From Bog-756 sp050014755 (lineage in GTDB: Bacteria; Actinomycetota; Acidimicrobiia; Acidimicrobiales; RAAP-2): a DNA stretch of 64,000 nucleotides. The position numbers and the translations under genes are program-made. The stretch covers positions 1-64,000 of the forward strand of contig JBEKCS010000008.1 in assembly GCA_050014755.1 (NCBI GenBank), in the 5' to 3' direction. The stretch's first letter is position 1; every line of letters starts with the position of its first letter. Below the pieces are notes generated by a model, which searched no databases, was not told the origin of the DNA, and was given only the letters and a program-made list of their open reading frames with translations. This document shows, piece after piece, positions 44,137 through 52,610 of the stretch.

Positions 44137-45342
44137 TCAGGTAGGGGGAGCGGCCCGGGGCGCCGGCACGGGGATCGGAAAGCGGAGCGCGACGGCGAAA
44201 ACGGCCATGCAGGCGAAGGTCAGGCCTGCAGCCACGTACGACACGACGTGGAGACCGAAGTGCGCTACGGCGAGCGACTCGGACCCCGGACCGAGGATGC
44301 CTCCGACCATGCCGGCGAAGACCAGCCAGGCCACTGCGTTGTGGTCGTCCGGGATGAGCTCGGTAAACCAGTGGAACCCGAGGGGAAACACCAGGGCCAA
44401 CGTCAGGCCCACCAGCGGGTACGCCACCGGTGCCAACCAGCGCACCCCCGATCCCATCAAGAACGTGATGGCCAGGCCGAGGCCGACCAGCACCAGCTGG
44501 TGACCGGCGAGGAGGCGCAGCATCGGCGTCGACACGAGTCGTCCGATGGCCAGACCCGCCCAGAACCCGGCGGTGACGAGCGACCCGACCGCGGCCGGAT
44601 ACCCCCAACCATGGAGCTGTGCGGCCAGCCATCCCGAGACGGCCGCCTCCACCGCCACGTAGCTGCCGAATGCCGACAGGAAGGTCCAGAGCACGACGCG
44701 GCGGTTGCCTGGACGCCGTTCGTCCATCGCCTGGCGCACCTCCGCGTGGACCGGTGGCGCATTCACACCCAGGACGAAGGGGACGAGGACCAGTCCGACC
44801 GCCGAGGCGATTCCGAAGAAGACGGCGAAGTGTTGCGGTCGGACGGCGACCACCAGGAGCGGGCCGGCGATGGCCCCGAATGCCCAGCCGGACCCCGACA
44901 CGCTGAGCCGGGCGGCCCGGCCCTCGTGCGCCGTCCGCGAGGTGAGGTTCAACACGCCGAAATCGATGGCACCGAAGCCGACGCCGCTGAGGGCGACCCC
45001 GCCGAGGAACGCCGGCCACGTCGGGGCGAGCGCGGCGACGGACATTCCGACGGAGAAGACCACGAGCGCCGCGGCCAGCACGGGCCCCCCGGCCGACCGG
45101 CCGAGGACGAACCAGCACAGTGCCACCCCGACGAGTGCGCCGGCGAAGCTGACGCTGAGGGTGAGACCGGCCGACGCCAGCGCCAGGCCGAAGTGGCGCG
45201 CGATACCCACGAGCAACGTGCCGTAGGCGGCGTTGGTGCCTCCGATGAGGCCGAGGGCCACGGTCACACCGGCGAACGGGACCCTGTCGAAGACGACGCC
45301 CTCCGCACCGGGGTCATCTCCTCGTCGTGCCCGACCGTTCAC
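44137..45342 (-). CDS. Major facilitator superfamily transporter
   Basis: A 401-residue protein with about twelve hydrophobic segments. GTG 45342 is chosen over GTG 45381 because GGAGGAG lies eight bases upstream of it. The two six-helix halves are separated by a charged loop near residue 205 (HAEVRQAMDERRPGNRR). The protein resembles the sugar or fucose-permease-like branch. Substrate and direction unknown; it may export or import a compound handled by the amidase cluster. Confidence 0.88.
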   Translation of the reverse strand: MNGRARRGDDPGAEGVVFDRVPFAGVTVALGLIGGTNAAYGTLLVGIARHFGLALASAGLTLSVSFAGALVGVALCWFVLGRSAGGPVLAAALVVFSVGMSVAALAPTWPAFLGGVALSGVGFGAIDFGVLNLTSRTAHEGRAARLSVSGSGWAFGAIAGPLLVVAVRPQHFAVFFGIASAVGLVLVPFVLGVNAPPVHAEVRQAMDERRPGNRRVVLWTFLSAFGSYVAVEAAVSGWLAAQLHGWGYPAAVGSLVTAGFWAGLAIGRLVSTPMLRLLAGHQLVLVGLGLAITFLMGSGVRWLAPVAYPLVGLTLALVFPLGFHWFTELIPDDHNAVAWLVFAGMVGGILGPGSESLAVAHFGLHVVSYVAAGLTFACMAVFAVALRFPIPVPAPRAAPPT

Positions 45343-45415
45343 GACACCCGCTCCTCCTTGCGTCCTCCCCACACCGCTCACGAGCGACCGGGGGCATGCA
45401 GACCCTAGTGAAGCC

Positions 45416-45817
45416 CTAGCGGGGGCCGGACGGAACGTCCGGCGGAGGCGCCAGCTGCTCCATGAACTCGAGCCGGATACCCCCCGGCGCGTCCACGAAG
45501 GCGATGCGACGGGTCCCGAAGGCGCCCTCGACGATGGCGGGGCCCCACACCACCGCGTGTCCCTCGAGCTCGGCGTCCAGGTCGTCGGTGAACAGGGCCG
45601 GATGCAGGAACCCTTCGGCCGGCAGTTCGACCGCGTCCTCGTAGATGGCCCGGGTGAACAATGTGATCATCACCGGGCCGAGGTAGACGTCGGCCCGCTC
45701 CCCTCCTCCCCACGCCATCCGGTCGCGGACCTCGGCACCGGCCTCCTCATAGAAGCGGACGGCACCGTCCAGGTCGGCCACTTTGACGGCCAGATTGGCC
45801 AGTCCGGTCACGGCCAC
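45416..45817 (-). CDS. VOC-superfamily (glyoxalase-like) protein
   Basis: A 133-residue VOC protein at GTG 45817 with GAGGAGG four bases upstream. It begins with LANLAVKVADLDGAVRFYEEAGAEV and ends IAFVDAPGGIRLEFME, the Glu being a typical metal ligand. It lies upstream of the MFS gene on the same strand, 73 bases apart. Function could be an isomerase or an antibiotic-binding or dioxygenase type. Confidence 0.85.
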   Translation of the reverse strand: MAVTGLANLAVKVADLDGAVRFYEEAGAEVRDRMAWGGGERADVYLGPVMITLFTRAIYEDAVELPAEGFLHPALFTDDLDAELEGHAVVWGPAIVEGAFGTRRIAFVDAPGGIRLEFMEQLAPPPDVPSGPR

Positions 45818-45943
45818 GGGGCCTCCTCGTCGTCACGCCGTCCCGCCCGCTGCGTCGGCTCCGGAAGTGTACCGACGACCAGCGGCAGTGGGCCCGGCAC
45901 TGCACCGGCGGACCGGGCATACTCGCCCCATGGAGGTAGGCCC

Positions 45944-47140
45944 ATGACCATCGTGACCCGCACCGACACCCTGCTGCCGGACCCGGCACCCCGGCCCGTG
46001 CGGGCAACGGTCATCTCGGTCGACGATCACCTGGTCGAGCCGCCGGACATGTTCGAGGGACGCCTGCCCGCCCGGTTCGCCGATCGGGCCCCCCGGGTAG
46101 TCGAGACCTCCCGCGGTCACCAGCTGTGGGAGTTCGACGGGCAGCGCTACTCACAGGTGGGGATGAACGCCGTGGCCGGCCGGCGCCCCGAGCACGTCAC
46201 GTTGGAGCCCACCCGGTTCGAGGACATGCGGCGCGGCTGCTGGGACATCGATGCACGCATCGCCGACATGGACGTCAACGGGGTGTGGGCGTCACTCAAC
46301 TTCCCGTCCCAGATCACCGGGTTCTCGGGCAGCGTGTTCTCGCGGGCGAGCGACCCCGATCTCGGGCTGGCCGTCACCCGGGCCTGGAACGACTGGCTCT
46401 ACGAGGCGTGGTGGCAGCCCTACCCGGACCGCATCATCCCCTGCGGCATCACCTTCCTCGCCGATCCCGTGCTGGCAGCCGAGGAGATCAGGCGGAACGC
46501 CGACCGCGGCTTCCGGTCGGTGACCCTCCCCGAACGCCCGCAGAAGATCGGACTGCCCAGCGTGTTCAGCGGCCACTGGGACCCGGTCATGGCCGCCTGT
46601 CAGGAGACGGACACCGTCATCTCGCTCCACGTCGGTTCCTCGGGCATGCCCGACCTGCCCCCGGACGGACCGCTCGTGGCCCTCGGTGCCACCCTGTTCG
46701 GCCAGATGTCGCTGACCGCGTGCGCCGAGTGGCTGTGGTCCGGGCTGCCGGTGCGCTTCCCCGACCTGCACATCGCCATGAGCGAGGGAGGGATCGGCTG
46801 GGTGGCCATGCTGCTGGACCGCCTGGACAACATCGTCGACCGGTCCGGATACGGGCGAGGGTACGACGAGTCGGGCCTGCGGCCCGCCGACGTGCTGCAG
46901 CGCAACTTCTGGTTCTGCACCATCGACGACCCGTCCACCATCGACACCCGCCACCGGATCGGCATCGACCACGTGATGGTGGAGGTCGACTATCCCCACG
47001 GCGACTCGACCTGGCCCGACACCCAGGACGTCATCGAACGGTTCTGGGGCCATCTGCCCGTCGAGGAGCTCCGCAAGCTGACCCACGAGAACGCCGCCCA
47101 CCTCTACCGCTGGCCGCTTCCCGACAACGTCCTGCCGTGA
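45944..47140 (+). CDS. Metal-dependent amidohydrolase-family protein (copy 2)
   Basis: A 398-residue protein of the same family as 37922-39208 and 54458-55684. ATG 45944 has a GGAGG site; a five-codon frame from ATG 45930 ends overlapping it. Motifs are SVDDHLVEPPDMF, SLHVGSSGM, SEGGIGW and VEVDYPHGDSTWPDT. The stop overlaps the class II aldolase start by four bases, suggesting a two-gene operon. Decarboxylation or hydrolysis of a carboxylated intermediate is likely. Confidence 0.9.
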   Translation: MTIVTRTDTLLPDPAPRPVRATVISVDDHLVEPPDMFEGRLPARFADRAPRVVETSRGHQLWEFDGQRYSQVGMNAVAGRRPEHVTLEPTRFEDMRRGCWDIDARIADMDVNGVWASLNFPSQITGFSGSVFSRASDPDLGLAVTRAWNDWLYEAWWQPYPDRIIPCGITFLADPVLAAEEIRRNADRGFRSVTLPERPQKIGLPSVFSGHWDPVMAACQETDTVISLHVGSSGMPDLPPDGPLVALGATLFGQMSLTACAEWLWSGLPVRFPDLHIAMSEGGIGWVAMLLDRLDNIVDRSGYGRGYDESGLRPADVLQRNFWFCTIDDPSTIDTRHRIGIDHVMVEVDYPHGDSTWPDTQDVIERFWGHLPVEELRKLTHENAAHLYRWPLPDNVLP

Positions 47141-47886
47141 CCGAGGCACCATTCTCCCCCACCCGGGACCAACTCCTGCCGCCGCTCACGCCCCGCCAGG
47201 AGTTGGTCCTGCTGGCCCGGACCCTGTGGCGCGAGGGCTACGACGACCACCTGGCCGGGCACATCACCTACCGCCAGTCCGACGGGACGCTGCTGTGCAA
47301 CCCGTGGCTCCTCCTGTGGGACGAGCTCCGCCCGGACGACGTGCTGCGGATCGACGTCGACGGCCACGTGCTGGACGGCGAGTGGCCGGTTCCACCGGGG
47401 ATCCCCCTCCACCTCGAACTGCACCGTCAACGCCACGACGTGGTGGTCGCCGTGCACAGCCATCCCCGCTACGCCACCGTATGGGCGGACCTCGGACGGA
47501 TCCCCGGCTGCTTCGACCAGAGCTCGGCGCTCGGGGGCGGCGAACCGGTCCTGGTCGACGAGTACGAAGGACCGGTCGACTCGCGCGAGGCGGCGGCCCG
47601 GGCCGTCACGTCGATGGGCCCGGCCGCCTCGGCGCTGCTGGCCAATCACGGGGTACTGGTCACCGCGGGCAGCATCCGGGCCGCCCACCAGCGTTCGGTC
47701 GCGCTCGAGTACCGGAGCCGGCGAGCCTGGCAGGTCGAAGCGATCGGCGAGGGCCGCGAGCTCCCCGAGCCGGCCCGCTCCTTCTTCCGGGCGTCCGACG
47801 GCGACGGGTTCGTGGGCTTCTTCGAGGCCATGGCCCGCCAGGAGCTCCGCCTCGACCCCGGCTGCCTGGAGCCGCGCCGGTCGTGA
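47137..47886 (+). CDS. Class II aldolase/adducin-family protein
   Basis: A 249-residue protein at GTG 47137, overlapping the amidohydrolase stop. It has DDHLAGHITYR near the N-terminus, the zinc pair VHSHP, and a third His in LLANHGVLVTAG. This matches fuculose-phosphate aldolase-type proteins; many act in sugar or aromatic breakdown as decarboxylating hydro-lyases. The usual catalytic Glu of L-fuculose aldolase is not evident, so a decarboxylase is possible. Confidence 0.88.
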   Translation: MTEAPFSPTRDQLLPPLTPRQELVLLARTLWREGYDDHLAGHITYRQSDGTLLCNPWLLLWDELRPDDVLRIDVDGHVLDGEWPVPPGIPLHLELHRQRHDVVVAVHSHPRYATVWADLGRIPGCFDQSSALGGGEPVLVDEYEGPVDSREAAARAVTSMGPAASALLANHGVLVTAGSIRAAHQRSVALEYRSRRAWQVEAIGEGRELPEPARSFFRASDGDGFVGFFEAMARQELRLDPGCLEPRRS

Positions 47887-47925
47887 TCCCCAGAAGTTCC
47901 GGTCACACAGAAGGGTGAACCCGAG

Positions 47926-48963
47926 ATGAGTGCAGTGACCTCCGTTGCAACAGGGGAAGAACTCCTCGACGCCCTCCGGTCCGGAGCCACGACCGTCGAG
48001 ATCCAGGGGTCCATCTCCGGCACGCCGATGGTGACCCTGGACCCCGGCGTCACGGTACGGGGAGGGACCATCCGATTCGGGGCCAAGGGCATCCGGATGA
48101 CCAGCGACAACACCATCGACGGCGTCACCGTCGTGACCGCCGAGGACGAGGTCGCCATCCTCAACGACACCAGCGTCTCCGATCTCGGAACGCTGACAGT
48201 CAGGGGTGTCCGGGCCACCGGACAGGTGCACCTGCTGGCACAGGATACGGTCCGTTCGGGGCACGTCCACGTCGAGGGGATGACGATCGACAGGGCCGAT
48301 GGACGGGGGAGGGTGGAGCGTCCGCACGGTTTCGGCGTCGAAGCTCTCCAAGGTGCCTTCACGCTCTGGAATCGGCAGGAGGACGGTGCTGGCGTCCTCA
48401 CTGCCGAACTGCTCGACATCGGCGTCGGAACGGCCGACTCACCGGTACAGGGCAGTGGGGTGTCCGTCGGTGGTCACGGGGATTGGCAGGGTGGAGCCGA
48501 TGGGGGCACCGTCCGGGTTTCGACGTTGCGCACGGGGGAGGTCCATACCGACGGGGGGATTCCAGCCGGCACGCCTGACCTGATCAGCGGGGGCGTGTTC
48601 GTCATCACCGGAGCCGACGTCGCTCACGTGGTCAACGCCGGACCGGTGACGACCAATGGACCAAGCGACGTGGTGCTCGACAATTGGGGACGGATGGACG
48701 GGTGGACGGCTGAGTCAGCCGTGACATCGAATGGCCCCGGCGGCAGCGTCGGTTCGGTACACATCGGCGGGCGGGTGGCCACGCGTGGCGACAACGTCGT
48801 CACCGTGGAGATCGAAGGGGAGGTGGGAGCGATCGACGTGGCAGGCGGGATCGTCCTCGAGGGAGAGGGTTCGGACGCGGTCCATGTCCACGGCACGGTC
48901 GGAGGCCTGAGCGAGGTGGACATCAGAGCAGACCATGGACGACGGGTCGTCCACTCCGACTGA
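47926..48963 (+). CDS. Cytoplasmic right-handed beta-helix-like protein
   Basis: A 345-residue protein at ATG 47926 with GAAGGG upstream. It is rich in Gly, Val and Thr and built of repeating turns such as VTLDPGVTVRGGTIRFG and SDNTIDGVTVV, as in pectate-lyase-like beta helices. There is no signal peptide or catalytic motif. The second half (about 180-335) has turns of GxVxT type. It is transcribed in the same direction as the aldolase. I do not recognise a function. Confidence 0.7.
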   Translation: MSAVTSVATGEELLDALRSGATTVEIQGSISGTPMVTLDPGVTVRGGTIRFGAKGIRMTSDNTIDGVTVVTAEDEVAILNDTSVSDLGTLTVRGVRATGQVHLLAQDTVRSGHVHVEGMTIDRADGRGRVERPHGFGVEALQGAFTLWNRQEDGAGVLTAELLDIGVGTADSPVQGSGVSVGGHGDWQGGADGGTVRVSTLRTGEVHTDGGIPAGTPDLISGGVFVITGADVAHVVNAGPVTTNGPSDVVLDNWGRMDGWTAESAVTSNGPGGSVGSVHIGGRVATRGDNVVTVEIEGEVGAIDVAGGIVLEGEGSDAVHVHGTVGGLSEVDIRADHGRRVVHSD

Positions 48964-49127
48964 CCGACCGCCCCGGTCGCCCACCGTTCCGCGTCGTCTG
49001 TCCGGTGGCCCCCGCGGTGCCGACGCCCGCAGCGCTGTCCCATCCCGCCGATCACTGGTGAGCGCAGGGGGCCGGACTCCCCTGCTCATGCGAAGATGGC
49101 CACTACGTACGGAGGGAGGCATCCGCG

Positions 49128-49514
49128 ATGGCGACTGACCCGGTGGACATGGAGCAGGTCGCCGGACAGATTCGCACTGCCCTCCAGTCGGCCGATCTCG
49201 ACGGCTATCGGGAGCTCCTCGATCCCGACGTCACCTGGGGTGCTCCGGACGATCACAATTCAGGGTGCCGCAACCGGGACCAGGTCCTCACCTGGTATCG
49301 CCGAGGCCGGGCGAAGGGGATCCGAGCGGACGTCACCGAAGCGGGCGTATACGGCGACAAGATCCTCGTGGGTCTGGACGTGGTCGACGATCGCTCATCG
49401 TCCGAGACTCGTGATGCGACGCAGCGCTGGCAGGTTCTCACCATCAGGAATGGACTCGTCGCCGACATCCGGGGATTCGAGGACCGGGCCACAGCAGTTT
49501 CTCGCCTGAGTTGA
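49128..49514 (+). CDS. SnoaL-like/NTF2-fold protein
   Basis: A 128-residue protein at ATG 49128 with GGAGGGAGG upstream. It has an alpha-helical start (VAGQIRTALQSADLDGYREL), then LDPDVTWGAPDD and a terminal ADIRGFEDRATA, typical of the SnoaL-like fold. Such proteins are often small isomerases or hydratases, or have no known activity. It appears transcribed alone. Confidence 0.8.
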   Translation: MATDPVDMEQVAGQIRTALQSADLDGYRELLDPDVTWGAPDDHNSGCRNRDQVLTWYRRGRAKGIRADVTEAGVYGDKILVGLDVVDDRSSSETRDATQRWQVLTIRNGLVADIRGFEDRATAVSRLS

Positions 49515-49980
49515 GCCTCCCTCCCGGTGGTCGGGCAGACACCTGAAGATCGGCGTCGATGCTTCCCCTACCGAATCAGGCACATGTGGGCGTGGGGACA
49601 GACCAGGACACACTCCTGGCGGCCCTCGCTCGAGCGGATGCAGCGGCCGATCCGGTTGACGCCAGTCGCCCTCGGGAGTGCGGAGCCGACTCACGCCGAG
49701 ACTTCCGAGGAAGAGACAGAGGATCGAACAGATCACGGCGCCCACGTCACTGCCAGCGATGCCGAGCGCGAGGCCCAAGACGATCGCCTATCCGGCAAGA
49801 CCGTTCACCGCAATTACCAAGTGGAGGAGCAGCCACTGTCACCCAACGGGAGCGGGACCGCCTCCCACTACTGGGATACTGCGTCGATGTCGACCATCAA
49901 GAAGTGGTGTGGCCGCCGTGACAACAGTGAGGCCGACCCCCTCCACGCCGAGACACGGGGCCCGAGCTGCGAATCGTGTC
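49515..49980. other. Intergenic stretch with an interrupted hydrophobic minus-strand frame
   Basis: No intact gene is visible in these 466 bases. On the minus strand (about 49660-49840) one frame reads WLLLHLVIAVNGLAG, a TAG stop, then AIVLGLALGIAGSDVGA and VICSILCLFLGSLG. This looks like two membrane helices of a broken membrane protein. A neighbouring frame then gives a Cys-rich tail (GRQECVLVCPHAHMC). No start codon or ribosome site goes with it. Confidence 0.35.
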
Positions 49981-50964
49981 ATGGATGATCTCGAACTGTC
50001 GTGCGGGCTTCCCCCGGGACCGGACTTTGCCGACCTGGCTGTGCTGGCCGAGACACTCGGCTACACGCGGGTGTGGATCTTCGACTCCGCTCCACTGTGG
50101 GAGGACCCTTTCATCCATCTTGCTCGTGCCGCCGAGTGGACCGAGCGCATCGGCCTCGCCACCGCCGTCCTGATCCCGACTCAGCGGTCCGTGGTGGCCA
50201 TGGCCTCGGCACTGGCCACGGTGGCCCGGATTTCGGGGGGACGCCTCCGGGCGTGCTTCGGTACCGGATTCACCGCCCGCCTGGCCATAGGTCAGCAGCC
50301 GATGACCCTCGACGCCCTGATCGAGTACGTGACCACTCTGCGGCAGCTTCTGGCCGGGGAGATCGCCTTGGTTGACGGAGTTCCCGCCCGGATGCTCCAC
50401 GCACCCGGACTGGCCGAGGCCAGGCCCCTCGCCGTCCCACTCTGGCTCAGCGTCTTCGGGCCCCGGGGACGTGCACTCGCTGGCGACGTGGCCGATGGAA
50501 TCATCGGTTCACCCCACCCGACCCTGCCGGCAGCCATGATCGTGTCCGGCACCGTGCTCGAGCCAGGCGAGGACCCAGGATCAGACCGGGTCCGGAATTC
50601 CATCGGACCATGGCGAGTTCTCGCCTGGCACGATGCCTACGCCAACGGGGGAGCAGAGGCGGTCGACGATCTGCCCGGTGGACGGGCCTGGCGTGAAGCA
50701 CTCGAGGCCCTGGCGCCGCCGGACCAGCGTCACCTGTTGACGTTCGAAGGCCATGTCACCCATCTCCCCGATCGGGACCGCCAACTCCTCCCGCACATCG
50801 ACATCACGTCGATGGTCGGGGAGCCCGATCGAATTGCGGGGCAGCTGGACCGTCTGGGTGATGCAGGCTTTACCGAGATCATCTATACGCCGACCGGCCC
50901 CGACGTCGCTCGAGAGCTTCGGATGATGGCATCCGTTCACCGCTCTCCATGGAGCCAGAGCTGA
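49981..50964 (+). CDS. LLM-class (probably F420-dependent) oxidoreductase
   Basis: A 327-residue luciferase-like protein. ATG 49981 is used; no clear ribosome site is present. It has FADLAVLAETLGYTRVWIFD, then ERIGLATAVLIPTQRSVVAMASALAT and SGGRLRACFGTGFTAR, close to methylene-tetrahydromethanopterin-reductase-like enzymes. These use F420 or FMN for hydride transfer. A 5-bp hairpin candidate follows. Its gene neighbours give no substrate hint. Confidence 0.88.
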   Translation: MDDLELSCGLPPGPDFADLAVLAETLGYTRVWIFDSAPLWEDPFIHLARAAEWTERIGLATAVLIPTQRSVVAMASALATVARISGGRLRACFGTGFTARLAIGQQPMTLDALIEYVTTLRQLLAGEIALVDGVPARMLHAPGLAEARPLAVPLWLSVFGPRGRALAGDVADGIIGSPHPTLPAAMIVSGTVLEPGEDPGSDRVRNSIGPWRVLAWHDAYANGGAEAVDDLPGGRAWREALEALAPPDQRHLLTFEGHVTHLPDRDRQLLPHIDITSMVGEPDRIAGQLDRLGDAGFTEIIYTPTGPDVARELRMMASVHRSPWSQS

Positions 50965-51055
50965 CGGTGGGGGTGTTCCCCATCACCGGGTGGGTGGGAC
51001 ACCCGACCCAGGTCAGGCGGCCGGAGCGTCGGCATCGTTCGCGACTCTCCCAAGC

Positions 51056-51478
51056 TCACACTTTGCTGGCCGAACCCGATCCTGATGGCGCAACCCCGTT
51101 CCGGCCACGGTCCCCAGAGCCCTTCGGCGCCTTCCGCGGGCGCCCCTCCCAGCGCAACCCGCCAATTCCAAAGCCTCCCAGGGAATTGCGCACCTGGGCA
51201 TACAACGTCTCGTACTGCTTGCGAGTCGGATTCCTGCCAGTCACGTGTGCGATTTCCTGAGCAAACTGATTCGACAGTTCCTCCGACTTCTCCAGCCCGT
51301 CGTCCCAGAACGAGGTGACGACCACCTCGGATCGCGGACCAAGGTCGTTCCTTACGACGGTCACTCCCTGGAAGTGCGGAAACGACTCGTAACTCGGGAT
51401 GACGCGATCCCTGACCGCCTCCATCATCGGTACAAGATCTGAGTTCTCAACAAAGAATGTCACTTGCCGACACTTCAT
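51056..51478 (-). CDS. Small protein with dimeric alpha/beta-barrel (ABM-like) features
   Basis: A 140-residue protein at ATG 51478 with GGAGG six bases upstream. Residues 1-95 alternate strand and helix (QVTFFVENSDLVPMMEAVRD; VVVTSFWDDGLE), as in antibiotic-biosynthesis-monooxygenase-like proteins. The C-terminal 30 residues are Gly, Arg and Ser rich. Function unknown. Codon usage is less GC-rich than in flanking catabolic genes. Confidence 0.65.
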   Translation of the reverse strand: MKCRQVTFFVENSDLVPMMEAVRDRVIPSYESFPHFQGVTVVRNDLGPRSEVVVTSFWDDGLEKSEELSNQFAQEIAHVTGRNPTRKQYETLYAQVRNSLGGFGIGGLRWEGRPRKAPKGSGDRGRNGVAPSGSGSASKV

Positions 51479-51639
51479 CCGACACCTCCGCTTATTTGTT
51501 CACGCGAAGTACTGTATCGCTGTACAGGATCCGCCGCCGACTTGGTGCCCCTAGTCACCGGGAGAAGGACTCACCGCGGCACGCCCGGGCGTATGGATAC
51601 GTCCGGGCGTGGAGTTACGTCGTTGGTGGTCCGACTGAC

Positions 51640-52152
51640 TCAGCTGTCGGGCGTGACCGCATCCAATCGGTGCCGAACCTCTGACGTGTTCACCTCGAGA
51701 GCGCCCAGCAGCACCGCCGCAGGATCTGGCGGTCGGAGGGTGAGGATCTCAGCCAGTACCTGCCGGGCCGTTACGGAGAGCCTCCGACGGTTGGGCTTGG
51801 ACGCGTTCTCGAGCACGTTCTTTGCCGCGGGCGTCATGCGGAGGCGATCTCGTTGCGCAACGTCTCTGATCCTCGGCTTTTTCGGCACGGCGCGCATCGC
51901 CAGTGCGGGAACCTCGGCGCCGGACCCCAGGCCCAGGGCGGCCAGGGCTTCGTCATCGAGCGACTCAAGGGCCTGGCGAGCTTGCTGCAGGCTCACGCCC
52001 AACACGACTTCGATCGAGGGATCCTCCAACAAGGCGAGCACGAGGTGATCGGTGCCCGTTCGGCGATCGCCTCGGCGGCGAGCCTCCTCACCGGCCCGCA
52101 AATAGAGGGCCCAGCCGTGAAGCATCTCTGGCACAACGGATTCGGTAGTCAT
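51640..52152 (-). CDS. Clp N-terminal-domain protein
   Basis: A 170-residue protein. ATG 52152 overlaps the stop of the HTH gene (ATGA), so the long upstream extension of the frame is not used. Residues 10-60 match the Clp-N repeat (AGEEARRRGDRRTGTDHLVLALLEDPS), and a second, weaker repeat occurs at 100-160 (MTPAAKNVLENASK; VTARQVLAEIL). No ATPase domain follows. Stand-alone Clp-N proteins may act as adaptors or decoys for ClpC. The upstream HTH gene is its operon partner. Confidence 0.8.
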   Translation of the reverse strand: MTTESVVPEMLHGWALYLRAGEEARRRGDRRTGTDHLVLALLEDPSIEVVLGVSLQQARQALESLDDEALAALGLGSGAEVPALAMRAVPKKPRIRDVAQRDRLRMTPAAKNVLENASKPNRRRLSVTARQVLAEILTLRPPDPAAVLLGALEVNTSEVRHRLDAVTPDS

Positions 52153-52361
52153 GATGACACCTTGTTGTATTTGGTGTGCACGGATTGGCGGGTAACGCCC
52201 AAGGCGTCGCCGATCTGCTGCCACGACCAACCCTTTTCCCGGGCCGCCGCGACGTGGTTGGCCTCGACCCGCTCAGCCAGCCGATGGAGCGCCAACGAAG
52301 CGCGTAGCCCAATGGACGGATCATCCGAAGAGAGATTCGCGCCGAGTGTCTCGATGTCCAT
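52149..52361 (-). CDS. Small HTH DNA-binding protein
   Basis: A 70-residue protein at ATG 52361. The C-terminal half carries a clear helix-turn-helix (GWSWQQIGDALGVTRQSVHTKY), close to those of sigma-like and MerR-like proteins. It has no ribosome site; the -10 element ends seven bases before the ATG, so the transcript is leaderless. Two related 16-bp repeats over the promoter suggest that it represses its own operon. It is coupled to the Clp-N gene. Confidence 0.85.
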   Translation of the reverse strand: MDIETLGANLSSDDPSIGLRASLALHRLAERVEANHVAAAREKGWSWQQIGDALGVTRQSVHTKYNKVSS

Positions 52362-52368
52362 GCTTGTA

Positions 52369-52410
52369 AGTTTAGACTGACACCTTGATATGTCAATCTA
52401 CACTGACACC
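52369..52410 (-). promoter_or_regulatory. Promoter with two 16-bp direct repeats, HTH/Clp-N operon
   Basis: On the minus strand TTGACA (52396-52391) and TAAACT (52374-52369) are separated by 16 bp, the best sigma-70-type promoter in the window. GGTGTCAGTGTAGATT (52410-52395) and GGTGTCAGTCTAAACT (52384-52369) agree at 13 of 16 positions and start 26 bp apart; one overlaps the -35 and the other the -10. These are plausible operators for the HTH protein. Confidence 0.7.
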
Positions 52411-52569
52411 GCAGATCGCCTCACCGGAGGGCCCCGGATCAACGGTCAGCATCGCATGTCCTTCGTTCGGTCGAGATGCCCCAACGGCAGGGTCTGAGCA
52501 TGTGCGGTTCGATCCCACGCTGACTCTCGGTCTCCTCGTGATGGGTCGTGCCTTCCTGCGATGCTGCGT

Positions 52570-52586
52570 CGCCCCCCGGGGGGGCG
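52570..52586 (-). terminator. GC hairpin after D-aminoacylase-like gene
   Basis: A 6-bp G:C stem with a five-base loop, located 25 bases downstream of the minus-strand stop at 52611. No U-run follows. Confidence 0.4.
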
Positions 52587-52610
52587 CCGTGGACGACGTC
52601 AGCCGCGGGT

